DNA of 64,000 nucleotides from Tuctoria greenei (Eukaryota; Streptophyta; Magnoliopsida; Poales; Poaceae). Below the pieces are notes generated by a model. That model was given only the letters and a program-made list of their open reading frames with translations. It did no database searches and was not told the origin of the DNA. The stretch lies in NCBI GenBank assembly GCA_036927565.1, contig JAYESD010000001.1:254725097-254789096 (forward strand). The letters are read 5' to 3'. The translations under genes were made by a program, and so were the position numbers. Shown here one piece after another: positions 33,684 through 45,748 of this stretch; positions within the stretch are counted from its first letter, which is position 1, and each line of letters begins with the position of its first letter.

Positions 33684-36600
33684 ATGGAAAGCCTTAAGAA
33701 GACTGGTCCTGATAGTAACAACAAAGAAGACAATATGGAGTTTACTGACTCCAGCAGTTCAGGCTCCTATCACAGTCCTTTGGATCTTTTTCCGAATATA
33801 AAAATTAAAAAGACTTCAGTGGATCTAGACCCAGAATATGATCCTGCCGACGAGGTATGGATCACGAATCTTAACTTTAGCAGTTCAAGTTAATGTTGGT
33901 TGTCAAGTATACGAAGTCTTATAATTTTTTTCTACCTAGATTAATTGCGAAGACAATGAGGTGACATCGGCTCCTAAAACCGCAGAAGGTTCTCCAATGG
34001 ATGAATCCTCAGCTTCACTCAAGCGGAAACAAGGGCAACGAGGTCCCAATAAGGGTCCATTGGACCGCATCATGTACATAACAAGGGTCGGTCCAGGTGG
34101 GCTTCCCCAAGAACCACTGGATTCAGTTACCAAGTTCCGTAATGCATGCGGTTTTCTTGTTAGGGAGGTTGTGCCGATCACAACCGAGAATTGGAGGAAA
34201 TTACCCGAGCAGACCAAGAATGAGTTGTGGGAAAAGATAAAGAAACAATTCAAGTTCCCGAAAGGCACAGAAGAAGCTGTAAGGAAAGCAACATTGGTCT
34301 CTTGCAACAAGAAGTTTCGATGCTGGAAGAGTGAAATGAATGCTTATGTTAAGGCCGATAAGGTCCCTAGCCTGAGGAAGATGGAAAAAATCACACAAGC
34401 TCAGTGGCAAGAGTTCGTTCGTCAAAAGAGCACACCTGATGCTAAAGCTCTAAGTGCAACTAGGTCAGAGCTTGCAAAAAAGAACAAATACCATCATCAA
34501 TTGGAGTCTGCCAAATATGCCCCCAAAGTCCAGAAATGGAATAAGATATTAGACGAAATTACCAGTAAGGGCAATCCTCACCCATTAGAAGGGTGCGATG
34601 AGCGAACTCAACGCTGGGTCTTTGCTCGGTCAGGTTTGACCAGCGAGGGCAAACTTGAAAAGCCCGACTCTCTGAATGAAGTAGAGGATAAAATGAAAGA
34701 AGTAGATGAAAAGCAACAGAAGGGTCTCTTCAAGCCGAAGAGGGAGAATGATCAACTTACCGCCATCTTAGGAAACCCTAAACACAACGGACGGTTTCAA
34801 GCGGTCTCTTCTCAAATGTCTTGGCTAGATGGTTTCCCTAAAGATAAAGACACACATAGAAGATGTGAGAAGTTTAAGAAAACACTTGGATTGCTCAAAA
34901 GGTCAAAGAAAATATGCAAGAAATAATGGAACAACTTAGACAATCAGGACAATTAGTGGCACTGAGTACAGTGATGGTTCCGGTGCAAAAGGAGCAATTA
35001 GTATCTCCAACTTCCTACCCTAGCAACGTTGGTTCCGTGCCAGGCTCAGGGTCAACCCATAAGTTCCCTGTCAATGATATTGCGAACGACAAATCTTGTC
35101 GTCTTCTTGTCCTGATAGGCAGAGCAGGGAACAAAACCAAACAGGTTGCTACTGCTATGGCAAAGCCTGATCGTGACTTCAATGGGAATCCACTTCCGTT
35201 GTATTATGTTGTGGTGCAAGTTCTTCAGATCATTGATAATGATTATGAAGATTATGAAATAGACCACGTCACACCTGAGGGGATCGCGACTCTGGGGTAG
35301 GCTATCAACCATTAATCCTTTGGCACCGACGCGATATCGTGTTGGACGATGAGGCAATTTCTAGCCCCGTCGCATCTCCAAATACTGCAACCCCATCTTC
35401 TAAGGCGAAAGTGCATGAAGATCCACTTCCAGTCCGGGAAGATCCACTCCCCCTATGTCTCAGCAAGGATGCTATCCAAGAGCAACAAGTTGGACAACCG
35501 CTTCAAGCAGTACCAGAGCAAGGTATTGCTAGTAAAGAGCAACCAGTTGAGCAATAGTTTGAAGTAGTACTAGAGCCAACTACTGGGAGTAAAGAGCAAT
35601 CAGTTGAACAACATGTTCACAACAAGCCAGTTTCCAACTTCCGACGACTACTCCTCGATCATCAGTGCCTATCAAAGTTAGCTCATACGAAATTAATAAA
35701 CCTTCATCAGAAGTATCAAAGTATTTTGAAGCTATGAAGGGAAATATTAGAAAATTGAGTGCATCTCATTCTTCTCATGAGCCAGCATTAGAATATATCG
35801 AGGAGTGAGAAGAAGACGGTGTCATGTATAATCGGCGGACGGCTTTAGTTAAACCAGGAGTTCCAATATACAAGCTTGAGGATGTTCCTGCTAAATTTGC
35901 AAATGGAAAGCCGTTCATGACATCCGTACAACTTAGCAAACAACCCGTCCAGCTCAAAAGAATGCATGAGTGGTACATCACTGCCAGCACAAAATATGGT
36001 CTTAATTGCGTCACATTTCGTATTCCAAAACAGCATTCTGGAGCACTGGAGTAGATAAACGAGTCATTTTATTTGAAGAGCTGCATTCCCTTTTCCATCG
36101 GGGCATGCTCGAAATCAACCTGCTGCTCGTCTGGTGCTTGTAAGTGCTCTAATATTTTGTATTTGCTTTTCTTACTACACGCATATGCATTTCATGAGAT
36201 TATAACAATTCTGGACTTCTTCAATAGGATGCAATACATGGATAATGAAAAGTTGGAGTGCAAGACAGGTATCCTTGACCCTACTAGGATTGCAAAGTCA
36301 CTATTCGACGTCCAGGCGAATCGAGACTCAGGACAGTAGAAACACATGAACAAAAAAGATTTTGAAAAAGCAATTGCAAAACTTAAGAAGGATAGAATGA
36401 CAGAAGTTACAGCTTACATAGGACATGAGATGTTTAACTTTTTCAGAGACGGCAAGGACTTCGTAAAGGCTCCGTACCACTTCGAGTAAGTTCGACAGAT
36501 GACATTGAAATAACAATTATTGGTAATTGTTAACACGTGTGTTTGTATGTTTGCAGTAATCACTACATAATGATCTTCATCAAGCCAACGCAGGGAATGG

Positions 36601-37385
36601 CAACAGTCTTGGACTCAGTCGATTTCTCACCAGATCGTTACAAAGATTTCCTTTCCATTTTGAAATTGTACGTTTATTCAATAATTTTAATTTACGCACA
36701 TTTAGAATGTGTTGACAAGTTTTATATGACATTTCTTGTATTACAGTGCTTGGCGGTTTTACGAGGAACAGCTTGGCGGTCAGAGACCTCCTAATACGAA
36801 TGCATTGAACATTAAAATGTATTATGCTTGTCTGAAGCAGCCTGCTGGGAGTGTCTTATGCGGGTATTTTGTATGCGAGCATCTTCGGACCGCCGGCGTA
36901 TATAGAGTGAATCGTGAGGATGTAAGTTATCCTTAATGTCGATACCTTATTTTCTTACTTTTGTGTTTCATTTTCATTATAACTAGCATAGTTTAATTCT
37001 TATATTCTCTGCTGTTCAATATTACCAGAAACATTATTTTCATGTTTTGATTCCAACTTCAAAATTCAATTGCTCATAGTACAACTGCTCCAAAAATACC
37101 AAATAAATTCATGTATACTCTCACTTTGATCTATACTTTGACATTGTTCAAACCAATACATTCTAAACCTTGTTATGTGTTATATTGCAGCACACGAAGA
37201 ATCTAAACGAAGAATGGCCGGTTTGTAGAAGTATTCCTAGTGGAGGAGCCGACAGGATTGCTGCTAAACTCTGTCAGTTCATCCGTCATGAAATTTTGCA
37301 CAAAAAAGGGAAGTTCTTTGATGAGAATTGTGCAGCAGCTGATGTGCCAGAACTTTGCGACTATGCCAATAGAAACAGTTTTTAG
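33684..37385 (+). pseudogene. CACTA-B copy of the Transposase_24-like / Ulp1-like gene, multiply broken
   Basis: Exons by alignment with CACTA-A: 33684-33854, 33940-36139, 36228-36485, 36557-36667, 36747-36921, 37191-37385. Breaks: a 7-bp deletion near 34890, TAG at 35298-35300, loss of one A just after it, TAG at 35555-35557, a one-base deletion near 35618, TGA at 35807-35809, a one-base deletion near 36030 and TAG at 36337-36339 in exon 3. The His, Asp, Gln and Cys codons of the Ulp1-like domain (NHYIMIF, VLDS, KQPAGS, LCGYFVC) are all still readable. The promoter region and 5' leader seen in CACTA-A are missing: homology starts only about 40 bp before the ATG. Confidence 0.85.
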
Positions 37386-38094
37386 TGAAAACTTGTAAAC
37401 TTTAAGATGAATTGTATCTGTAACTTGTACATATGTATATTGTTTTAGTGAAATTGAGTGATGATAATATTGTTGACTTTTGTTCTGTGATGATATTGTT
37501 GTTTTTTGTTCTGTGATTATATTGAATTGACCTGGAAATTAGAAATAATAGCAGTAGTACTGCATAGGTTATACCTTATCACAGGCGGTTATTAACCAAC
37601 GGCTAGGCATGACTGTGAAAAACAATTATCACTGGCGGCTAGATGCAAGTAAAGAACCATCTGTGATAACCTAATTTCCACAGGAGGTGACTATTATGGT
37701 AGAAACCGGCTACGTTAAAAGGTCTTTACAGATGGCTGATGTAGGTAAACGTCCGTCTGTGATCACACCATTATCATAGGCGGTTAGTTATGCTTCAATA
37801 CCCGCCTGTGAAGACACATTATCATAGGCGGTTAGTTATGCTTCAATACCCGCCTGTGATAAGACATTTATCACAGGCGGTTATATATGCTGCACGACCC
37901 GTCTATGATAAAATATCTTCATAGGCGGCTAGCCTAAGTAAAGAACCGCCTATGATAATGTGTCTTCACAGGCGGTATCACTTCTCCGCCTGTGAAATTG
38001 CGGATTATCACAGGCTCTTCTTTTCAGGCGGTTTTAAAAGCCGTTTGTGACAATAGGTTTGGAGCCGCCTGTGATGAGGCTTATTGTACTAGTG

Positions 38095-38800
38095 GATTCA
38101 GCTAGTGCTATTGTTAAAACTAATATATCGACCACATCTCAAAACAGTTTTGTGAGTGCTATTGCATTAAAAAATGAAGCTGCAAATGGTGTCTCTGATG
38201 TGTTTGTGAAAAAAAAAGGTTCTCAAGATGATTCTACTGCTGCAAGTATTGATACGTCTTTGTTAACAGCTAGACAACATATTGAGGTTTCTAATAAACC
38301 AATGACTGATGATTCTGATCATGCTTCAAATGGTTTATCATTCATGTCTCAAGAAGTACAAGGTGATTGCACCATTGCTAATTTGAAGGGACGACGCTGT
38401 TCTATTTTCCAATCAGAATGAAAAATAAAAGAAAAGGCATGCAAGTTAATTATTGATGGTGGAAGTTTCACTAATATGTTATTTGTTCGGATGTGGAACA
38501 TGCATTGTATTTGTCAACATGGAGGCTGCCTACTCCACAGTATATGCAGTGGATGAATCATAAGTGGTACACTGAGAATCACTCACAAAGCAAGAGTAAA
38601 ATTTGCAGTGGGCAACCATATTGATAGTGTAGACTGCGATGTGGCGCCGATGAGTGCATGCCATTTGGTGTTGGCGAGGCCATGGCAGTTCGATCGTGAT
38701 GCAATGCATGGGGGTGGTTCCAATAATTATTCATTCATGCATAAAGGTATATCTCATGTGCTGAAGCCGAGGAAGGAAAGTTCTATCAATGCAACAGAGT
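38095..38800 (+). pseudogene. Ty3/gypsy protease-region fragment, unit 1
   Basis: The plus strand reads RRCSIFQSE, a TGA at 38419-38421, then KIKEKACKLIIDGGSFTN (aspartic-protease active site). After a frame change it gives DCDVAPMSACHLVLARPWQFDRDAMH and NNYSFMHKG. These are the characteristic protease signatures of chromovirus-type gypsy elements. No reverse transcriptase follows. CACTA-B inserted just upstream, with the right copy of GAT at 38095-38097. Confidence 0.75.
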
Positions 38801-38869
38801 TTCCTGCTGTTTCGAAAATAGAAAAGGGCACCCAAAGACACCCCAAAGCAGAGGTTGGCAGTGCTCCAA

Positions 38870-39500
38870 GGGTAGAAGAATGATGTAGTTATTCAAGTTC
38901 GTTTGCATGCTGCCAGTGGTTCATAAGATGTTACAATGCTTGAGGTTCATGGCTATGAAACAAGTTGCAGTGATCAAAATACTTCATTGAAGATTGGCTC
39001 TATGCCTATTAGTTTGAAGGAGAAGAAGAAATATATTTCATTTGAACTGATACTTGCAAAGTATACTTTTATAGGAGCTGAATTCAAAGCCAAATACATT
39101 AATACAGTTGCTGCAAATATGAGAAAATTAATTGATGCACCCGCAAAGCCAAGAGGCTGCTTTGATCCAAGGGGGGGGGGGGGGGGGGGGGGGGGGAGTA
39201 TGATGAGGCTGTTGCCCTTTCAGATAACTATTTGAGTCTTGTTAAATGTTCATCCAATAATTCAATCAAGATTATTCAGATTGGTCCTTTTTTCTTTTGA
39301 TCTGATTGGCATGGCTGGATCAATAGTTGTTGATGTTTTGCCGTGCACAAAAATGTTTAGGAGTGCTAACAATCTGTGCAAGGAAGAGAAACATGGAGTA
39401 AGGAACACAAAACAATATTTATATGCTAGTATTAAGCTTCTCGAGATCAACAGAAGCCCAACGTTAGGATATATGCAATCAGTTATGCTTCTTTAATTTG
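38870..39500 (+). pseudogene. Unrecognised coding-like remnant, unit 1
   Basis: Frames at 38936-39235 and 39239-39496 read protein-like: MLEVHGYETSC, ISFELILAKYTFIGAEF, AANMRKLIDAPAKPRGCFDP, then, after the G tract, NYLSLVKC and VVDVLPCTKMF. The unit 2 copy reads through the shorter G tract (PGGGEYDEAVALSDNYLSL), suggesting the natural frame. I do not recognise the family; it could be a captured host exon set or part of an unfamiliar element. Confidence 0.4.
39171..39196. repeat. Poly-G tract, 26 bases
   Basis: 26 consecutive G. The corresponding tract in unit 2 (54581-54590) has 10 G. A length-unstable homopolymer inside the coding-like remnant. Confidence 0.95.
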
Positions 39501-39529
39501 AGAATGTAAGCAGGAGTATTAGCAACCTT

Positions 39530-41838
39530 GCCATATTATTTTATGATTTGCAAGAGTCTTAGTCATATATGTGAGTGTTAGTCATTGGTACCTACGTGTA
39601 CCAGGATGAATCAGTTTTGTTATAGTCAAGGTCTGTATTGTGATCCAGGTCAATTTGTTTAACTAGTGGAGTCAATTGGTTTCTGTTTTGGACTCTAACG
39701 TGTGATGGGTGCCGGCGTGCACCAGGGTGAACAAGAGTCCAAGTCGTATGGGTATTGGAGTCTATCTATGAGCTCATATAAAAGGATAGGGATGTGGTCC
39801 CTTGTAAAGGAGGATCAGATATTATATTTTATCGTGTGCTTGCTGCGTAGGAATTTCCAATCTGCTATGGAGAGGAGGTGAAGGTGATCTTCTCCTCTGA
39901 TCTTATTGTTCAGCCTTCCTTATGGACCGGGAATGAATGTGATCAGATTATTTGATCTGAGTACGTCCTTGATTTCTTTGTAGATCCATCCTTCTGTTCG
40001 TGTTGCTTTTGCTGCGGCTGGAAGTATATTATCAGCTAATTACATGAAGAATTCTGTTTCTGGGTGCTTTACCCTAGTGCATGATTTCTGCCAAGAGAAA
40101 GATCTGCTTAGCTATTGAGAGGATCTGATTCGACGGTGGGGTTTTATCTTTATTCTTTTCATGTGCTGTGTATGCTCCAGACAAGAGATCCCAATCTGCT
40201 ACTTGGCTGGAAAATTCTTTCCCTACCGACTCGGTGTACTAATCAGTCAGGTTCTTTTGTGGATCATGATCAAGCAACTGCTTGAAGGGGTGATCTGGGT
40301 GTTTGCTGTACTTTCTCTTGTCCAGTTCGTGGTTAAAATCAGCACCAAGGGTGGGAGCTTTGTTGTTTTTGGTTTGCATCTCCAGTAAGCCAGCTTCATC
40401 TATTAATTTTATAGTTGTTTTCGATATATTAGTTCTTGGATTGTCTAGTACCGTGAAAGATTGGGACAACATCACAGAGACACGCTCGTGTTCGTATCAC
40501 TTCTGCTATGAAATAAATGGGGACAGCTAATCTAGTTCAAATAGATGTCTGTCATTTATTTTAAAATGAGGTAGTACGCGTGCATCATAATACATTTAAT
40601 TTTCAGTTGACTGAAATCTCTGATTTCTTAAGTGAACGTCGATAGACTATCTGGTTGGTATTGAACGGAGAATAAATGACCTTCAACCTTCATCCAATGT
40701 TCTCCTCTCTCTCTCACTTAATTCTCTCACCCACAGTTATCATCCTACCCCTTCCCCTGGTCATTCTCAAGAAGTTCCCCACCGCCGCCAACTCCCACCT
40801 CACACTCCCCTACCTCCCACCATTCTCAGGCCGTTCTCGTCATGGGACCCGTACCGCTCCCCCATCATCTTTTTTATCTCTTCTACTATTACCGTTATGC
40901 CGACCTACTACCTCTAGAGTTTCCTTCTATGATCGGAGCCCGTGGTGCTCGTGCAAAAATCCCACCTTCTAAAACATCAGCGAGATTTTAACGTCAACAT
41001 ATATCACCATTGATTTAAATGGACTGAAAACAGACACTACATGAGAAAGGCTCATTCGAGACGTGTCTGCATGAGGAACGGAGATGCGCAAAAAGAGCAT
41101 ATGCGTCGTCGCGTCTCCCATTACAGAGTAATCAGAGACGAACTATTGGGCGTGTCGCCAATCAGTATACATGAGAGACAAGATTTAAGAACCCTCGTCT
41201 CCTTTTTATTAGAAATCCGAGTCAACCTTTAAAGCAGCCAGTCTCCTTTTTCTAAGAAATCCAAGACAAGCTTTAAGGCAGTCATATCCTTTATGTAAAA
41301 TATCCGAGACGGATTTTATGATAGTCCGTCGCAGATTTAAAGACTAATTCGAGACGGGCTTTTAAAAAGTCCATCTCCTTTTGGTAAGAAGTCTGAGATG
41401 GTCTTTATGAAAGCCCGCCACAGATTTAATGAATAATCTGAGACGGCCTTCCAATAAGCTCGTCTCCTTTTTGTAATAACTGAGAGACGATCTCTAAGGA
41501 CGACCATCTCCTTTATGTAAAAAAAATAGAGACGGGCTTTATGACAGCCCGTCTCCTTTTTCTGAGACTAATCCGACACGGTCTTCAATTCAGCCCATCT
41601 CCATTATTTATGAAATCTGAGACAGTCTTTATGTCAGCCCATCTCCTTTTTGTGAGACTAACCCGAGAAGATCTTTAATTCAGCCCATCTCCTTTATTTA
41701 TGAAATCTGAGATGGTCTTTATGGTAGCTCGTCGCGGATTTAACTACAGGCAGGGTCATTATAGCACTAATAGGAGATACACTCTATTGGAAGCTCGTAT
41801 CATATTAGGTGGCCCTCTGTTTATCTTGGTTGCCGGCT
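39530..41838. repeat. Composite repeat X2, unit 1
   Basis: Collinear with X1 from 39755 and with X3 throughout. It contains a TATAAAAGG word near 39777, the CTCTCTCTC/CCCACC stretch (40685-40840), the CACTACATGAG end at 41035 and the GAGACGG array (41035-41770). No large ORF is supported. Confidence 0.75.
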
Positions 41839-41976
41839 TGTGACACCCAGTTCTGAAAAAAACGAACCAAGTGAAGTGTATGTGTGCCCAGGATGTTGCT
41901 TCATACATACACACCAACATCACAAATGATACTTAGAATTTAACCATGCCACAAATAATATAAATACCATGATTCT
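41839..41976 (+). repeat. Start of gypsy-like LTR, interrupted by SIRE element (unit 1)
   Basis: TGTGACACCCAGTTCTGAAA to ACCATGATTCT, as in 22596-22730, then broken by the SIRE LTR. A second copy is at 57218-57355. Confidence 0.5.
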
Positions 41977-43384
41977 TGTAAGGTCCGAAGGCCCAAGAGG
42001 GGGGGGGGTGAATTGGGCTTCTTATAAAAAATTCTAAGCAATAAAACTTAATTTCTAAAGCCCAATTCCCTACGCAAACTATCTATGCATTCTAGTAGAT
42101 AGAAACTTCACGGAATATAAAATGCATAAAAGTAAGGGAAAGGAGAAGGATGCAAACTCCTGAGGAGACACGAGGATTTATCCCGTGGTTCGGCAAGATC
42201 GTCAAGATCTTCCTACATCCACGTTGTGGCACCCACCAAAGGGTTTTGCCACACCCAAGTCACCGAGACGAGGGATCTTCACTATTCCTCTCCGTTCGTC
42301 TCCCTTGGCAAGGTGGAGCTCAAGCCTTGTACAACTTCGACCTTCCGGGCTTCCACAAACGCCTTGGCAAGCTCCAGAAGTCTCCTCACAATTACAAACA
42401 CCAAGGGAAATCCCTTGAGGCTCTCACTATCCTAGAGAGTCCACTCACCCAGAATGGAGGCACACAAGCTCTCTCTCTAGCTAGATCTAGCCTAAATCTT
42501 GGTGTATAGGTGATCGAAATGATGTGGAAGTGATTGCTCTTCGTCTTGAATGCTTGTGGATGTGTTGATAGTGTCTGGTGATCAAGACTTGACGAAATGA
42601 CAGGATTAGGGGGTATTTATAGCCAGCCTCCCCGAAATAGCCATTGGAAAAGTAGGCTGACGGAACTTTACTGTGAACACTGGATGATATGATGTCTCCC
42701 CTTTAGTTATCATCGGTCAAGTTACTTTAGCTGACGTCATTGTGTTAGATATGACCGTTGTTAGACCGATGTTGATCTTGTCTTCTCGTCGGATGATCCG
42801 GTGGCTCTTCCTCCAGAATTTTCTCAGACTTGATGCTTACTGGAGTAATCGACCGATGTGTGCTTCTCTGTACATCGGATTATCCGGTGCTACACTTGGT
42901 CCAGTGAAAATGCAAACTGTACTGATGGACCAATGTTGCTGAGCCGTTCACATCGGATGATTCGGTGAGTGCTTTGTTCTGAGGTCTTCTTCTTCAGCTA
43001 AACCAACTCGACAGATGTGTTGTTCTGAGGTATCATCGGTTGATCTGGTGAGTTGATTTTGTTTGCTTCGAGTTGTTTCTAAGTGAATCTTTTGTGTCTT
43101 GCTCGATTGATCTATTAGACTTTGTTGAAAATGTATCTCTGATGATTGTCAAGCATTAAGTGTTATCAATTTTGGTCGAGTGACTTTGACATAAGAGCTT
43201 TCACTTCTTGTCTTCACATAATTGATTTGACCTCATACATTGATTGTATATGGGTCTCCAGTGACATATTGATTTCATTTTATTGAGTGATTATGGGGAC
43301 CTTGCATTCACAAATTCATTAGTAAAATTCAATGGTTGTCATTAATCACCGAAACCATACCTCATGGGGGCCTAGATGCTTTCA
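41977..43384 (-). repeat. SIRE-type copia 3' LTR, unit 1 copy
   Basis: It begins TGTAAGGTCC and ends GATGCTTTCA, followed by ATCTCCCCCTTTTTGG, the polypurine tract of a minus-strand element. The left flank ATTCT (41972-41976) is the expected target sequence. Palindrome-like CATCGGAT.ATCCGGTG words occupy 42660-43060, upstream of the minus-strand TATA at 42614-42622. Confidence 0.88.
42614..42622 (-). promoter_or_regulatory. SIRE LTR TATA box, unit 1
   Basis: The minus strand reads CTATAAATA. Conserved at 57992-58000 in unit 2. Confidence 0.55.
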
Positions 43385-43786
43385 ATCTCCCCCTTTTTGG
43401 TGATTGATGACAACACAACAATAAAAGCGCAATAGTAATGAATTTGGTAGAATGAAACTTAAACGGATATGTAATGAATGCAAGATATCACACTTAACAT
43501 TTGAAGCCTCAAAAACGATCAATAACTCAAGTGTGAATAAGCTCAATCAATTAATTAACATAAGAGTACTCAATGAACACCAAATGAGTAGCAAAAACAT
43601 CAAATTACACAAGATAATTAGATAAACTCCAAATTACAAAAGATAACTCATAAGAAAGACTCAATCAACACCAAATGAGTAGCAAAAACATCAAATTACA
43701 CAAGATAATTAGATAAACTCCAAATTACAAAAGATGACAGACTAAGACACTTCCCCTGAGACTAAGCAGACCTCCCCATTACTCCT
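43385..43786 (-). other. SIRE 3' spacer with polypurine tract and tandem repeat, unit 1
   Basis: The polypurine tract abuts the LTR (43385-43400). A unit of about 92 bp containing ATGAGTAGCAAAAACATC and GATAATTAGATAAACTCC occurs twice (from about 43577 and 43669). A second CTCCCCCTTTGG lies at 43796, within the end of the third ORF. Confidence 0.8.
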
Positions 43787-44571
43787 CTAACTCTTCTCCC
43801 CCTTTGGCATCAAGACACCAAAAAGGGATCCGAGTGCCTAAGGATCCTGAGTACTGGGCGCGACGACGAACTGGTCACCGTCGCTGTCGTCGGAGCTGCT
43901 GGCTGGAGTAGCGGTGGAAGGAGCTGCCGGAGCCGTAGGAGCCACCGTCGGTGCTTGCTGTGTAGGAGCTGCTGGATTAGGGGCACTGACGACGGAGGCT
44001 GGCGTCTGCTGAAACAGTGTCGTGGCCGGCAGCGGGGAGTGAATCGGAGCACCAGGAGCTAGAAGTGGAGACATGCTGATGGAGGGAATCGGTGTAGACG
44101 GCACCAGAGCGTTAGCTGGAGCAGGACTGGTGGTGGTGGAGCGACTCCTGGCAGCTGCGACGGGAGGGAAATCCCGATCTGGGTGTAGAGGTTGGTGATC
44201 AACCCCAGGATGCCCATCATCGCCTGCTGCGTCTGCTGCTGCTGGTCGAGGGTGCGCTGGTGCATCTGGTCTATGAGTCCAGTCACCCGGTCAGTGTCCT
44301 CACACCTCTCACGAGCGATCTGACGCTGCATCTCCTACTGCTGCTACTAGAGATCAAGGAGGCAGGCAACCTGCTCCGCTCGGGCCTGCTCAGCTGCCAG
44401 CCTGTCCAGACACTGGTGCTCAACCATCTGCTGGAGGAGCGAAGTCAGCTCTGACAGCTGAGTGACCTGTGCCTCAGTGACGGGAGGTGGAGTAGGTGGT
44501 GGCACTGTAGAGCCTCCAGCCTCCGCGTCGTGCTGCCTGGGTGAGGGAGGAGGTGGAAAGTACTCCTCGAC
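43787..44571 (-). pseudogene. SIRE third-ORF C-terminal fragment, unit 1
   Basis: The minus strand ends with FGVLMPKGEKS and a stop at 43787-43789. Upstream are a Ser/Pro/Ala-rich stretch, QRTLDQQQQTQQAMMGILG and a Gln-rich coiled segment. It is cut at 44571 by the duplication junction. At two positions it keeps CAG where unit 2 has TAG. Confidence 0.8.
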
Positions 44572-44742
44572 GGTTCACCAACGATTATAAAGTATGTACA
44601 TCAGCTATAGAAGGAAACCCACGGTTATAAGGCCATCGGCCTTTTGCTCGTTTCTTGAACTTAGATTTGACTATTGTTAGCCTTCTTCAGGAAGGATACA
44701 GTAGGACTTGGCAATCAGTGATTATTTGGCTGAGGTAGGAAA

Positions 44743-44854
44743 CAATTTCTGAGTGGATTCTGGTGTTGATTCAGTTGTTGGAACTTTTACCTCACATTCC
44801 ATTATTTTATTTATGAAACTGTGTGTGTTGGAGTGCATGCATCCTTGTGCGTGC

Positions 44855-44899
<45 letters not shown>

Positions 44900-45748
44900 C
44901 GTCTGTGATGTTCTTATTATATAAAAATATGTTAATTTGCATTAGGAGATCAAACTGGCAAAGGTTATAAGTCAGCTTCGGATATATTCCGATGTTCAGC
45001 ATTTTACCATTTTCTTAGTATCTAGACGTCCAAAGGTTGTGATGTTAAAGAAACAATGTTTTAATACATCGCTAATGTTCGTACATGATAATAGAGTAAC
45101 TACATCAACGAATACACATATGAATATAACATACATACCAGCCATTTTACAACCTTCCGTCCATAATCATCACCGTTGTTGAAAACTTCATTGTGGGAAG
45201 CAGGGATGACTCTCATGAGTTCATTATGTATCCACTATTTTCTTTGTGGCATTCTGCATAACATTATTTGCAAGGTACAACAGAGATAACCTCTTTGTAG
45301 TAGAATATGTGCGAAATTCAGATTTCCATGTTTCAACAACTTCTCAGTGGTAACGACCATGAGAGATACACCACTTTGACAAATCTTTCCTTTTGTTAAG
45401 TATAACATTATATGAACAAGTATAATGACGCTTGTATGTTATCCTTGTTTCATGAGGAAACTACCACACAACAAAATTAGTTTAGAAAATACCTGAAGCT
45501 GACTTATAACTTTTGCCACTTTGAGCTCCTAATACATATGAGCATATTTTTTACATATTAAGCACATCACAGACACACGCACGCACCGCGCGTACACACA
45601 CACACACAGACAAACACAAACAAAGGCGCGCACGCATACACACACAAGGTTTGATAAATAAAAAAAGTGGAATCCGAGGTAAAAGTTCCAGCAACTTGAA
45701 TTAGGTTGCAAGAATCCCGTAAGAATGCAATTTTTTTAAGCAAAAATG
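44743..45748. repeat. Fold-back repeat, unit 2
   Basis: Duplicate of the fold-back at 29355-30350. The left-arm microsatellite here is a longer GT run (44857-44893) with fewer GC steps, showing unit-specific slippage. Confidence 0.75.

Larger units (their letters stand above)
30764..38094 (+). mobile_element. CACTA-B, 7.33 kb, in unit 1
   Basis: The left end is CACTACTACGGAAAGC; the right end reads CACTAGTACAATAAGC on the minus strand. A perfect 3-bp target duplication GAT flanks it (30761-30763 and 38095-38097). Subterminal arrays of ACAGGCGG / ACCGCCTG lie at 30785-31240 and 37580-38090. Ends and the plus-strand gene are shared with CACTA-A. The interior 31430-33640 instead carries a minus-strand remnant of the large CACTA transposase. 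Non-autonomous. Confidence 0.95.
29183..44571 (+). repeat. Tandem duplication unit 1, about 15.4 kb
   Basis: Every feature from GACGGTTCACC (29181) to GTACTCCTCGAC (ending 44571) recurs in the same order and orientation in unit 2. The offset is 15,388 bp at the start and 15,379 bp at the end. Hand comparison of 180 bp in the SIRE LTR (42121-42300) found four substitutions, about 2%. Indels in the G tract, CA/GT tracts and CACTA arrays account for the offset drift. Confidence 0.95.
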
